The notes below the pieces were generated by a model. The model had not been told where the DNA came from and made no database searches. It saw only the letters and a list, made by a program, of their open reading frames with translations. DNA of 64,000 bases. It comes from Rhynchopus euleeides. Its lineage: Eukaryota; Euglenozoa; Diplonemea; Diplonemida; Diplonemidae. This document shows positions 1 to 9,945 of the stretch, one piece after another. The stretch lies in NCBI GenBank assembly GCA_963210315.1, contig OY723310.1, forward strand, positions 1,736,001 to 1,800,000, written 5' to 3'. Position 1 is the stretch's first letter, and each line of letters starts with the position of its first letter. Position numbers and translations under genes: made by a program.

Positions 1-1194
1 ACCAAACACGTAGTTCGTGAGGTGGAAGAAGTCGAGCAGGGGGTCCTCGGCGGCCTTCATCATCCGACGAACATCGGAAAGGGTGTTGTTCAGCAGGTGA
101 GCCAGGCAGGATACGTACGGGATGTGAGCCTCTCCTGCTAGGTCGCGCGACATCTTCACGTTCGACCCACCACGATCGCTGCGCACGACCCTCACCTGTT
201 CAATCCCCACACCGACAGCAGCGAGAGATTCCTCCAGCGCGGTGCGCACCGTAAGACCTGTAAACGGGACATCCGAATACTGTAGCGGCAGCGCAACGGA
301 CGTTGTAGCGGTCTGTGCAATGAACAACACGACATTCTGACCCTGGATCGTCGAACCACAGTCGTGGACGATGCTCAGATCTTGTCCTGCGAGCATATCG
401 GCAATCGTGTCGAGGTGGTTGTCGTAGACGGTCGCCCCGCTCCTCTGCCAGACCTTCTGCATGTTGACGTCTTCTGGGATGGTGAGCCCAGAGACGGCAC
501 GGAAGACCTGCGTCGCGCCACGAAACGAGAGCCCTGCCATCGTGCACACCTCCAGCAGCGTTTCCCGGACGTTGGAGTTTGCTGGTGCGGGTCGGTTGCT
601 CGAAGGTGTGGATCGGTCGGCTGCTGGTGTGGATCGGTCGGCTGCTGGTGTGGATGCGTCACGGTTTGGCGTTGAGGCGTCGACTGGGGTCGTTGCATTG
701 CGACCGTGGCCCTTCGTACCCACGTGGCTCGTGAGGTCGTGCCTGTCGACGCCGGGTGCAAACGCCCACTTGCACGGAGCACACACGGGCACCTCCTGCT
801 CGTCGCAGCATCTCGCCGTGGCCTTCGCGAACCTGTACCCGTCGGTCGTGGCCTCCGCTTTCGTCTTGACTGAAAGCCACTTGAACTCGGAGAAGCGGGT
901 CGACAAAGACTGGGCAGGCTGCAGCTTCGGGGGGGTCAGGTCAGCTTGGCTGCTGAGGCTCTCGGCGAGGGCGGCCTTTGCCGGGCGGCGCAACTTCCCC
1001 GTCGGCGTGCGCAAGGCCACTGCGCTGGCGGCGAGCTCCTTCTTCTTCCGTCCGAGAGCAATCAGGCGGGCGATCTTCGGCATGAGGGGGGCTTTCTCAT
1101 TCTCTGTGAGGACCCCTTCAGCGACGGCCAAATCGATCAGCGGCTGCCTCTTCCGCTTCACCTCCTTCAGCACCGCCTCAATGGCGTCGTCGAT

Positions 1195-1226
<32 letters not shown>

Positions 1227-1367
1227 TGTCAGTGGTGGGGTCCGGTTCCGGGGCCGCTACCTCCGCCTTGCCTCGGCGAGGTTGCTTGCGGCTCTTGCCG
1301 CCGTCGCCATCGCTGTCGCCGTCATCCGCATCATCCCTCGCCCTCTTCCCTCCTTTCTGCCCTGGTG
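1..1367 (-). CDS. hAT-type transposase with BED-like zinc finger, partial (C-terminus beyond window start)
   Basis: Reading the minus strand, one frame stays open from about 1470 down to base 1. It gives, in order, an acidic Asp run from a GTC trinucleotide tract near 1205-1230, basic stretches, a Cys/His cluster (CKWAFAPGVDRHDLTSHV, near 720-780) that resembles a BED finger, a serine/proline linker with an 8-residue repeat (STPAADR), then HDCGSTIQGQNVVLFIAQ and, near the edge, DRGGSNVKMSRDL followed by SCLAHLLNNTLSDV. The last two blocks match the DGxSN and CxAHxLNL core motifs of hAT/DUF659 transposases. No in-frame ATG precedes the basic region. A pyrimidine tract followed by gatgcag suggests an acceptor at 1368 and an unseen 5' exon. 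The catalytic C-terminus (dimerisation domain) is off the window. Family call is good; completeness and activity cannot be judged. Confidence 0.75.
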
Positions 1368-1671
1368 CTGCATCACCAACGAGCAGGAAGGAAAAAAAAT
1401 GAGGAGTAACAAAAGAGTACGGTGCATGTTTGCTGTTGTGGAAGGTTTCTCTGCCGGGTGTGTGTATGCGGCGCAGTTACGTGGGGGGGGGGGGGGGGCG
1501 GGGCGGGGTTGTGGGGTCCAAGTCACGTGCGGTATATGTGAGGTGAAATAGTCGGGTCCAGCAAAAACTAATGACATCGGGTGGATCGCAAAGGGGAAGG
1601 GGGCAACGGCAGCGTGCAATGTGCAATGTGCAAAACTCTCAAGTCATCTTACCACCCACCTACACCTGACC

Positions 1672-1846
1672 CCGGGGGGGTCCCGGGATGACCCCGGGAT
1701 ACCCCGGGGTCATCCCGGGATTTCCCGGCCGGGATCCCGGGATCCCGGCCGGGAATCCCGGGATTCCCGGCCGGGAAATCCCGGGAATCCCGGAATTTCC
1801 CGGAACCCGGCCGGGCCCGCCCGGGATCCCGCCCGGGGGGCAAACC
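1672..1846. repeat. Palindromic CCCGGGAT-type simple repeat field
   Basis: About 175 bases are built almost wholly from overlapping short palindromes: cccggg, ggatcc, ccggccgg, gggattccc and gggatcccggg in irregular order. It is not a perfect tandem array. Each word is its own reverse complement, so either strand can fold into many alternative hairpins. Nothing in it looks coding, although it stays open in several frames. Confidence 0.85.
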
Positions 1847-1849
1847 GTG

Positions 1850-2050
1850 TATCCTGTAGCGGTGCAGGGCGTCGCGCAGGGTTTCGGAGCTCCAGCGAGC
1901 CTCGCCGAGGAATTCCGTCTCATTGAAAGCGCTGAGTGTAGCGGTGTCGATATCCCGTAGCCACCGTGGGACCGTTGACATAAAGTCATAAAGCCGCAGC
2001 TCTGTCTCATCGATCGCGGGTTGGCTGTGCGTCACCAAACCCCCTCCCAC
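1850..2050 (-). other. Short open stretch of unknown coding status
   Basis: A minus-strand frame starting with ATG at 2050 gives about 65 well-mixed residues (including ETELRLYDFMSTVPRWLRDI and FNETEFLGEARWSSETL) before it runs into the palindromic repeat. The composition is protein-like but no family is recognised. It may be an exon of an unseen minus-strand gene or the end of an old element. The interval 2051-2228 is the 5' flank of the next gene and shows no clear TATA box. Confidence 0.25.
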
Positions 2051-2228
2051 ACCCCTTCACCACCTTTTGACCCCTTCAGGACACACAGAGGTACCACAGC
2101 ACACGCCACCAGCCCCACCTGATGCCTGTAAAGGGCATCCGCACATAGGGGTCCGAGGGGTGGAGGGCTGCTGGTGAGGCCCTGGGCACATCAGCACACC
2201 CCCCTCACCCCCCACCCACCCCGCCACC

Positions 2229-3428
2229 ATGGCAAAGCTGACCGACCTTCTCTTCCGATCGGCGGTGAACCACAGTCGGGAGAGGGCGGAGCGGCGGGAG
2301 AGTGACGGGCGGGCTCCGACGCCGAAGAGGAAAGGGCTTGTCGTCCATAGCGAGGAGAGCGCATATGAGGCGTTGCGTGACAAGAATTTTTTCAACATCA
2401 GCTCGGCTGCCATGCGGGACATGCCGGAGCTGGTTCAGGAGGAGGTGAAGAGATATGCCGCTGTGAAGCTCTCGGTGCTCTGGCTGCCCCGCGTGATGCT
2501 CTCCAGCAAGCAGAAGCAGCGGAAGGTTCACATATCCCACGAGGATGACCACAAGCTCTCCACAATCATCAACGTCCTGAAGTCGGGCGAGCTCCTAAGC
2601 AACTGGCCCCAGGACAGGCTGCAGCGGCTGGCAGAAGAGGCCGGCCCTGTCGCGGCACAGAAGGGCGACGTGATTATCACGGAGGGCGAGACATGCCGGT
2701 CCGGGCTGTGGCTGATCCTGCAGGGGAAGGGGCATATCACCAAGAGGAAGCCCGGGGTGAAGAAGGGGGACCCCCCGCAGGAGATTGTGGTGCACAGGTT
2801 CGTCGCTCCCCTTCTGATAGGGGATTTTGCCTTGCTGACGGATGAGTCTCGCACGGCGAGTGTCGTAATGGATACCGATGCGAGCTGCTGCACGCTGCAG
2901 CGGTCCGCATTCCTTAAGGAGCTCGGAAACCTTCCGGAGGATATGCAGACGTCGATATACGATAAGGCGTTCTCCAGACGGCAGAAGAACATCGCGGCAT
3001 TCTTCCCGGGGAAGGTGAGCCATCTGCGGAAGTCTCCTCTCCTGTCCAACATATCAGACAGCGACGGGGAGGCCCTCCTGAAGAAGCTGAACCCGCTGTG
3101 CATCCGACAGGGGGAAGTTATCTGCTCGAGAGGGGACCAGGGCACGCTTATCTACTTCCTTTGCCGAGGCAAGGTGGAGGCGGCGAACCCGCTGTGGCAA
3201 GAGTCTGTTGGGCACACCGCGGCGCACAACCCGACGTTTGGGGAGATGGCGTTTTTATTTGCGGGGAATAAGTTCGAGGCGACGTATGTCGCGCAGCAGC
3301 ACTGCGACCTGTGGGTGCTTCCCTTCAAGGCGTTGGAGGGGATGATGCGCAGCACTGCGTTTCGGGACAAGGTAATCGGGAGGGCGGGTGATATGCGGCT
3401 AGCATACCTGATGAAGGAGCTGAAGTCG
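2229..3428 (+). CDS. Cyclic-nucleotide-binding (CNB) domain protein, exon 1 (residues 1-400)
   Basis: The start is ATG 2229 in a near-ideal context (cgccaccATGG). The exon encodes a basic N-terminus and then two CNB folds of the PKA-regulatory/PKG type. The first, about residues 115-240, has IGDFALLTDESRTASVV, which keeps the phosphate-binding cassette pattern with Arg. The second, about 265-390, has FGEMAFLFAGNKFEATYV, in which the usual cassette Arg is Glu, so nucleotide binding there is doubtful. No kinase, channel or docking domain is seen, so it could be a regulatory subunit or a stand-alone sensor. The frame ends in phase 0 at TCG|GTATGC. Reading on past 3428 gives only a low-complexity tail with a stop near 3596, so a splice is preferred. 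The next coding piece is at 30742. Intron 1 would then be 27,313 bases because of the transposon nest. Family call firm; joint inferred. Confidence 0.85.
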
Positions 3429-3483
3429 GTATGCACGCACGGCGGGATATGGGGTGGGGGGTGGGGTCAGCCGGGGGGGGGGG

Positions 3484-3662
3484 GGGGGGCGTTTCCGCAC
3501 ACTCGTGTGAGCAGAAAGTCACCCACCACAGCAAGCATCCAACCCCACCCTTCATCAGGCTCAGGGTGTGATTTTCATTTCAGGGTTTGTCTGTAGAAGC
3601 CTCATCAACAAACAAAATACAGGCTACGAGCGGTTGCTGCTGAATGGTGAAGTGAGTTTTTT
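3484..3662 (+). repeat. Dispersed repeat P, copy 1 (in intron 1)
   Basis: About 180 bases closely match 32043-32232 in the same orientation: shared blocks ccgcacactcgtgtgagcag, cacccttcatcaggctcagg, and gagcggttgctgctgaatgg. A weaker third match to the last block lies at 47110-47165. No inverted repeats or A-tail were found, so the class (SINE-like, or duplicated UTR/intron sequence) is open. Confidence 0.7.
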
Positions 3663-4121
3663 GCAAGAACAGCTAGCTTTTCGCACTAAAAAGACTCGTG
3701 GCATTCGGTATCCTGCACACATGCACGAGCAGGCACCGTTCGTACAAACAAAGAACGCAACTCAAAAATTCTTGAGTCTCTGATTTGTGTCGGAGGATAG
3801 GAAAAGGAAAAGGGGTGAGGTAAACATTCTGAGATCTCAGAGAGAGTGGTTGTACTTGTTGATCGCTTCCACTATCTCGATCACACCGATTTTTTTTGAA
3901 CACACACACCCAACCTTGGGCTTTTGCAAGAAAAGACGGCGAAGGACGTCTGACTTGGTGTGAAGCCTCAACGAAAAAACTCTTGGTGACGAAATACACA
4001 AGTCTCCTGGCTGATGAAGGTGTGGTGGTGTGATGAGTGTAGAGCACGGAACGCCTCCTCAAAACCGATCCTGAAAAATTTCCTATAACATCTTGCAATG
4101 TCTTCGAAAGTCTTTTTGAGT
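3663..4121. other. Host intron sequence left of the transposon nest
   Basis: AT-richer unique sequence with T and A runs. I see no gene, RNA or repeat in it. It is the remainder of the original, roughly 740-base intron of the CNB gene before the 26.6-kb insertion. Confidence 0.5.
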
Positions 4122-4212
4122 TTTTTGAAAGGGTTATTTACGATAATGCCCTGTTTTTTTTGAAAGTTTCGCGATAATGCCACTTTTCAAAAAGTGGCAT
4201 TTTCGCGAAAAA

Positions 4213-4539
4213 AAAGTGGCATTATCGCGAAAAAAAAGTGGCATTATCGCGAAGAAAAAAGTGGCACCCAAAAAAGTGGCATTATCGCGAAAAAAAAGTG
4301 GCATTATCGCAAATGCCACCTAAACTATCCAGTACGCACAGGCCCCCCCCCAGCCGTAGGCCAGGGGGTCCACAGGGCCCCCCCAAGCCAGGGCTCAGGG
4401 GGGCCCCAGGGGGCTTTGGCCAGGCCACAGGGGCACAGGCCAAAAAAGTGGTACTGAAAAAGTGGCATTATCGCGAAAAAAAAGTGGCATTATCGCAAAT
4501 GCCACCTAAACGATCCAGTACACACAGGCCCTCCCCCCC
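4213..4539. repeat. Subterminal GTGGCATTATCGCGAAA repeats and GC-rich block of element E
   Basis: The word gtggcattatcgcgaaa recurs about six times here in head-to-tail or slightly varied form. Between them lies a C/G-rich block starting aaatgccacctaaac and containing ggcccccc...gtaggccaggggg. The same composite module recurs, inverted or direct, at 13969-14350, 20182-20560 and 23272-23461. The repeated words probably act as subterminal binding sites for the element's own transposase (inference). Confidence 0.7.
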
Positions 4540-4779
4540 TAGGCATACTTGTCCCCCCACGGTGGGGGACCGTGATTCCCCCCATATTTTGCCCCCCAAA
4601 TCGCGGTGGGGGGAATCACGGTGTTTTTTGGGGGAAATATTGAGAAAATGTGGGGGAAAATGGGGGGAATCGGGGGGAATCTGGGGGATTTCCAGCTATT
4701 TTTGGGTGGAGCGAATATGGGGGATTTTTGTCCATTCCCCATATTTCTCCTCCCTCGAGGAAAATGAGTGAACGGGCAG

Positions 4780-6080
4780 CATGCCGTTCCTCTATTTTCC
4801 CTCGTGAGAGGTGTCCCCCCCCTGCCACGCAAGGGGAAAAATGAAGAAACGGGCAGCATGCCGTTCTACATTTTCCCTTGCAAGGCAGGGAGGGCGCCCC
4901 CCATGCCAGACAGCAGCCACCCCTGCAGGGGCAACAACTGACGGGCATGGGGGAACGAGGTGGGTCTGGACCCGACACCGCCACCACACGCGCAGTGCAC
5001 CTTTCGGATACACTGTCGTGAGTGGGGTGTGGGCAGTTCCCCTATCCTGTGAGCTCCTTTCGGACGAAGAGGTGCAGCGGTTATCTGCAACCTTCGTCCT
5101 GGACTTGCCTCGGGGGGAACGCCACGGTTTACCGCGGGTCCCGACGAGGGCACTCAGGCAGGATCTTCACGCCACCCCGCACCGAGGTCCCTTCTCACGC
5201 GGCGTGTCTCCCAGGTTCATGGCGGCGTCATCAGGTCAGGCTTTGTAGTCTCTACACCATCAGTAGTAAGGGAAATCCTAAAACCATACATGAAATCCAC
5301 CTTTTGGGCCGCTGGTGTACGAGGCTTGTTCCTCCAATTGAATCATGTTTGCTGTGTCAGGCAATGTCAATACAGCCGCTGAAAGAAGTCGAGGTGTTGT
5401 GGATCTGCTGCTCACAGGAAGGATTCAGGGTGGATCACAAGACTGACCACCCTCTTTCCTTTGTCAAGTACCCTGTAAAACATCAGAACACCAAGTATCT
5501 TCCAACACTACATGTTCAAGAGTGGAATCAGTGGAATCGGAAGGGGTCACCTACCACACGGACACAGTTCCCGCGACTAATAAATGCCGAGAGTTCCGGT
5601 GTCCGACCACCTGGTATTACTTGGCTCCATCCACCCAGTCATTACGAGGGGGCGTCCCTTGAAGCCAGTTCCGCAGAACTCAGACCCCCCTTAAAACCAA
5701 TGTCCTGTGTAGACAACTACTTAGCCTGCCTGATGACGACACCAATTCGCTGGGAGAGAGGCCGCGGTCCAGGACCCCAATGGGGATGACGTGGCATTGT
5801 TTGACCGGATCGGTTGTGTAAGTGTGTAGCCCCCTCCGCCCTCTGTCCCTCCCCCCAGGGTGGTGTGTGGAGGCGAGAAGCGCAAACAGCAGCAATGCAG
5901 GCATAGCAAAAAGTGGATCCCTGCAGGTAGACCCTCGGGGTACATCCCTATCATCGGGTCACCTGAAATTTCCCAATTTGAAAATCTGCAACAATCAAGG
6001 CAACACGCGATGGGATGGGGCACATGACCTTGCACAGGGGTGGGGGGGCAGAAGGCAGGGGGTGGGGTTGCGGTTGGGGT
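4780..6080. other. Interior of element G without recognisable gene
   Basis: Two copies of the word aacgggcagcatgccgttc stand at about 4774-4792 and 4849-4866, each beside an inverted ttttcccttgc-type word. The rest, to about 6080, includes a 255-codon plus-strand frame from 5022 whose translation is not family-like and has biased composition. I see no transposase motif and no RNA gene. Confidence 0.4.
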
Positions 6081-6101
6081 AGGTATAGCGTTTGAATACT
6101 T

Positions 6102-6200
6102 GGGGGCCCTCGCTACCAGTCACAGCTCGTCAGTCAGTGAGGGGAAGTGGGCCGTGGCTCACTTTTTCTCACTCAGTCACACCTGGTAGCGAAGGCCCCC
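6102..6200. mobile_element. Short foldback element R, copy 1
   Basis: A 99-base near-palindrome: gggggccctcgctaccag on the left matches, inverted, ctggtagcgaaggccccc on the right, with tcagtcagtgag and ctcactcagtc as inner arms. A longer relative lies at 36799-36993. It looks like a MITE or solo foldback unit. No clear target duplication. Confidence 0.55.
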
Positions 6201-6674
6201 CTTGAGTTTGTTTGAATTTCACACAACAGACGACCCGAACCTCATTTGGCCAATTTTCTCCCCACAACCCCGATTTGAAGGCAAACCTCATTTGCTTGAT
6301 TTTTGGGGTCGCATGAGGGAACTCGGGGCGGAAACTCGAGATTTTCACACGACTATCTTCGTGGACAGTTCCAGACCACCAGGACCCGATTTTCGTCCCA
6401 GAAAATTTTGGGTCAGTATTTTGGGCGAGATTTGGCCAAGGCCAAAAACCAGCCATTTTCCGGGACCGGTTTTAACGCGTTTTAGGGCCCAGAATAGGCT
6501 CAAAACTCAAAAATTCCTTCGAAATCGGCCTCAAACGTCCAAAATAGACCCCCCCCGGAAAAAAATTCGAAAAGGGTCCCCCTATACACCCTGGATTTTG
6601 GACCAAAATTCCCCCATAAAACCCCCAAAAACCCCCCATGTTCCCCCCATATTTTTTATGGGGGGAATCTGGGG

Positions 6675-7869
6675 CAGGGTATAAGATAGACTTTTTTTCT
6701 GGCGCCGTTTTCCGGTTTTTCTGGTTTTGAAAATTTTTCGCGCGCGCCTTCGGCGCGCGCGACCCGCGCAAACCCTCCCAGAATCTGAGAGGGCCCGGTG
6801 CCTGCGCGCGTCCTGTCGTACTGAGGCTGCTTGGTGGGGCAGGCGCAGCAGCTGCTTTGAAAGTTTGGACTCTCGGCCAAAAAACCGGTCTGGTGCAATT
6901 TTTTTACGCAGGGGGGTCTGGGGGGCGGAGCCCCCCAGCCGCCGGAGGCCACGGTAGTGATCATCTGTTCCCTACAGTCTGGATTCGCTTGTAAGTAGGA
7001 AGGCTTCGCTGTATCGCAGCCCGGCCAGCAGGAGATCACTGGTCCTTGAGGGTTCAACCTTCAGGGTGGAGGAGGACGGGGGAGCGACCACTCGTGACAG
7101 GTGTGCGTTGTGGGTGGAGTGGGTGCACGACAGAATGGCCAAAGGGTCCACGAGATCTCTGCACACATTCCGTTATCGAGGAAATGGGCACCTAGCTGTG
7201 ACGACAGGCAACAAACAAATCTCATCTGTTAGTTGCCCCCAATAGGCTTGGCGACCTTCAAGATTGCTTGAAAGTCGTTCGTGTTCTCGTCTCAGCCCTC
7301 CAGACAAGCAGATCTGTCTCGAGTTGGTGGGCTGTCGCCATGTATTCGATGGCACCGAGTGACGCTGCACAGAGGCAGACGACACGGTGAACTCCAGCGG
7401 AGGTTACCCTACCTCCGCTGGAGTACACCGTGTGTCTCCCATGAGTCTCAACTAGCGGGAGTCGTAAATTAGCTGGAAAATAGACTCCCGTCTCCAGTAC
7501 AGACTGCAGTCTTAGACTCCCTCTTAGACACTCGCTAGGGTGGCTGGAGTCCACCATGTGTGCACCTTCAAAACAGAAGAGGCCTGCATGACGAGGGCAT
7601 CACCACCCACCGGGCCCCACCGGGCCACCCGCTAGGTCCATTTTTTCTTCTCCGCTTCTCTGCCTTCTTTGGACTATTTGAGCTCTGTGCGGATCACGAT
7701 GGGGTCACTTTCTATTTTTTTATGGCGTTTTTTCTGACTGTTTTACTGTCCCAAAGTCACAAAAAAAACCGCCAAAAATGAGATCGACCTTTTTTTTTTT
7801 TTCCAGAAAACCGGGAACCGGGAAACCCTGGTTTTGAAAACCGGAAAACCAGACCTATCTTATCCCCTG
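6675..7869. mobile_element. Element H1: non-autonomous hAT-like transposon with 8-bp target duplication
   Basis: Ends CAGGGTATAAGATAGAC and, inverted, CAGGGGATAAGATAGGTC are flanked on both sides by ATCTGGGG (6667-6674 and 7870-7877). An 8-bp duplication plus a CAGGG start is the standard hAT signature. Subterminal blocks (ttcggcgcgcgcg hairpin near 6740-6765; tcatcaccacccaccggg-type stretch near 7595-7615; ctctgtgcggatcacgatgg near 7683) are shared with H2 at 62150-63095. Between about 6960 and 7560 it holds several small palindromes (ctccagcggaggt / acctccgctggag). No intact transposase is seen. Confidence 0.8.
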
Positions 7870-8025
7870 ATCTGGGGGGTTTTTGGGGGCCCCCATATTT
7901 TCCCCACATTTTTTTTGGGGGGTTTGGCGCAGAAAACCCCCCATATTTTCCCCCATATTCGGGTCCCCCCACCGTGGGGGGACAAGTATGCCTAGGGGGG
8001 GTCATAAGCCGTCCTAATACCTGAT

Positions 8026-9444
8026 CAGAGCCGCCCTAATACCTGATCTGACCCGAAAATCCGACCCATACCCCCCCGGAAACTGTCTGGGGCCCACTTG
8101 TGACACCTGATACGCACTTTTGTGATGATTTTTTGGGGTCCTAAAAAATGTACCTCAGTTTCGTACCTTGCCTTTGTACCTGAACCACTCCCGACCGCAT
8201 TATTTCGTTCTTTGCCTTTTCTGCGGTGGTTCTGGATCAGGTGGCACGCATGTTGCCTTCCCCAGTGCCTCGGCAAGGTCTTTCTTGACCTGATTAGTGG
8301 GAATGTTGTGTTGTTGCGTCAGCAGAATGAGTTCAGCCACCTTCTGGGTGTAGTACTTCGATCGCATATGGGTCATTGTGAGTACTTCGTACGCCTGGGA
8401 GGCTGCATCGGCATTAGTAGGCAGCGTTGTAGATGCCTTTGCTTCGTCGATCTTAGCCTGGGCACGATTGGGATATTGTACGCCCTGAGAGCCGAAATGG
8501 TTATGATTGTGCTGTGTAATTTGCGCCCCGCAGGATATGCACACCACGCAGTCTCGACAACACGTATGCGAGTGTACCATGTGGGGACTCAACAAAGTCA
8601 TTGGATCGGCATCTGCCTGCCGACTCAGCCCCCACACAGTGCGACCGCAAGGTCGCCAGGGATGTCTCAACGCCAGGGGAATGCCTCCCCTGGCGTTGTA
8701 CAACCCTACTCTCAACCCTCGGGTCCTCTCCTGGAGGCGGTGGTGGGCCCGCAACGCTTCGTACTTCCGGTACAGACTGGGGTAGTCTGCCCGGCTGACC
8801 CGCTCATTGCTTCCTAGATCATCTGCTGCTCTGGAGCTGCCATCACTCTCACTGCCCACATCAGTTGGTGTGGGGGTAGGAGCAGGACGAGTGGGAGGAG
8901 TAGGAGTGCAGGTGACATCTTTCTTGGCTAGCAAGGAACGCCGCTTTTCCCGCACGTGCGTGCAGTTGATGCACCACTGCATATATCTGTCGTCACCACG
9001 TCCCACTCGCTCTCCTATGTACCCAGCCCGACGTAGCGCCCGAAATAATGTCGCCTCACCGATGTCGTGTGCCGTTTTCTTTTTACGCAGGTCTGCCACA
9101 ACGCTCTCTGCCGAGACCCCGCACATCTCCCGTTTGGCGAGCGTCTTTCGAGCAAGGTACTCCTCTGCAGCAGCATCTGACACCTCTGCGAGGCCCTGGG
9201 CACGCGGCATGTGTTGCTCGGCGTGCTGAGTGAGCGTAGTGACACCCTTCCCTTGCAAAGAACGAAATAATGCGGTCGGGAGTGGTTCAGGTACAAAGGC
9301 AAGGTACGAAACTGAGGTACATTTTTTAGGACCCCAAAAAATCATCACAAAAGTGCGTATCAGGTGTCACAAGTGGGCCCCAGACAGTTTCCGGGGGGGT
9401 ATGGGTCGGATTTTCGGGTCAGATCAGGTATTAGGGCGGCTCTG
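8026..9444. mobile_element. Element I: 1.4-kb transposon with about 190-bp identical inverted repeats
   Basis: Starts CAGAGCCGCCCTAATACC. The right end, inverted, agrees over about 190 bases (8026-8215 against 9255-9444) with no mismatch found, so the insertion is recent or recently homogenised. The sequence just left of 8026 repeats part of the terminal motif (cctaatacctgat). Flanks share only AT, so a 2-bp duplication is possible but not proven. It carries one long minus-strand frame. Confidence 0.8.
8200..9348 (-). CDS. Element I protein, unknown, with HTH-like segment
   Basis: A 382-residue frame fills element I and its first codons lie inside the right inverted repeat. After a leader of about 30 residues comes a helical, basic region (ARKTLAKREMCGVSAESVVADL then GEATLFRALRRAGYIGERV) resembling a helix-turn-helix, then CINCTHVREKRR, a Pro/Thr linker, a basic middle, a Cys/His cluster (CCRDCVVCISCGAQITQHNHNH) and a basic tail ending PPQKRQRTK. 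This fits a DNA-binding protein of a transposon. No DDE or other catalytic triad can be named, so it may be an accessory protein or a derivative whose transposase is elsewhere. Not recognised as any family. Confidence 0.5.
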   Translation of the reverse strand: MMIFWGPKKCTSVSYLAFVPEPLPTALFRSLQGKGVTTLTQHAEQHMPRAQGLAEVSDAAAEEYLARKTLAKREMCGVSAESVVADLRKKKTAHDIGEATLFRALRRAGYIGERVGRGDDRYMQWCINCTHVREKRRSLLAKKDVTCTPTPPTRPAPTPTPTDVGSESDGSSRAADDLGSNERVSRADYPSLYRKYEALRAHHRLQERTRGLRVGLYNARGGIPLALRHPWRPCGRTVWGLSRQADADPMTLLSPHMVHSHTCCRDCVVCISCGAQITQHNHNHFGSQGVQYPNRAQAKIDEAKASTTLPTNADAASQAYEVLTMTHMRSKYYTQKVAELILLTQQHNIPTNQVKKDLAEALGKATCVPPDPEPPQKRQRTK

Positions 9445-9945
9445 ATGGTATGTTGAAAATTTTGGTTTTGTACGGGCTTACAGGGGGGGGTCAAATAAAC
9501 GTACTTAGTACTACTATTCGGCGAACGCGCGGGCCTAAATCGACCTCGCCAGAAAATTAATAAATAGTTTGCGAGCGAATAGACGTACTAAGTACGTCTA
9601 TTCAACTTTTCCTAAAGACGCTGTTTGCAGGGGCTCTGCGGGGCTGTTTGGTCCACCAGGGGCGCGCTGGTCACTGCTGTCGTCCGTCTCTCACTTCTTC
9701 TGCCTTCCGGTCGAGTATCCGCTCTGTTCTCGTCCTACCACTCGCCCCTCATTTGGTTTCGTACCGTTTTGATTTGTATTGCCTCCCCCCCCCCTCTGGT
9801 GCCCCCCCTGGTTGACATTCTTGTTGAGTTAGTGAAAGCATACACAGTTCATCAGAGCTGTCAGCTTCACTGTCGGTGGTTGGTTGGTGCGTTGATGCTT
9901 AAAAAAAGATGTGAAAAGGGCAAGCCACAACCAGCACGCCCCAAC

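Larger units (their letters stand above)
4542..7992. mobile_element. Element G: 3.45-kb TA-flanked inverted-repeat element
   Basis: Left end GGCATACTTGTCCCCCC and the inverted right end at 7992 are each flanked by TA (4540-4541, 7993-7994). The outer sequence reads ccccccc-TA before and TA-ggggggg after, so it inserted into a C/G-run palindrome centre. Further in, both sides carry related G-rich repeats (gggggaaaatatgggg types; also 6590-6670), so the repeats are long but imperfect. A TA duplication is typical of Tc1/mariner-like elements. No transposase is seen. It hosts the smaller insertions R1 and H1. Confidence 0.7.

Noticed and set aside
1257-1619. 120-codon minus-strand frame near the hAT gene start
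   Set aside because: It is out of frame with the transposase over most of its length and shows no domain; at most a part might belong to an upstream exon.
3429-3596. Read-through end of the CNB gene at 3596 as the true C-terminus
   Set aside because: The residues after 3428 come from G runs and repeat P; the donor GTATGC and the in-phase third CNB domain at 30742 are the better explanation.
5022-5789. 255-codon plus-strand frame in element G as transposase
   Set aside because: No catalytic motif, odd composition, and no support from the element ends.
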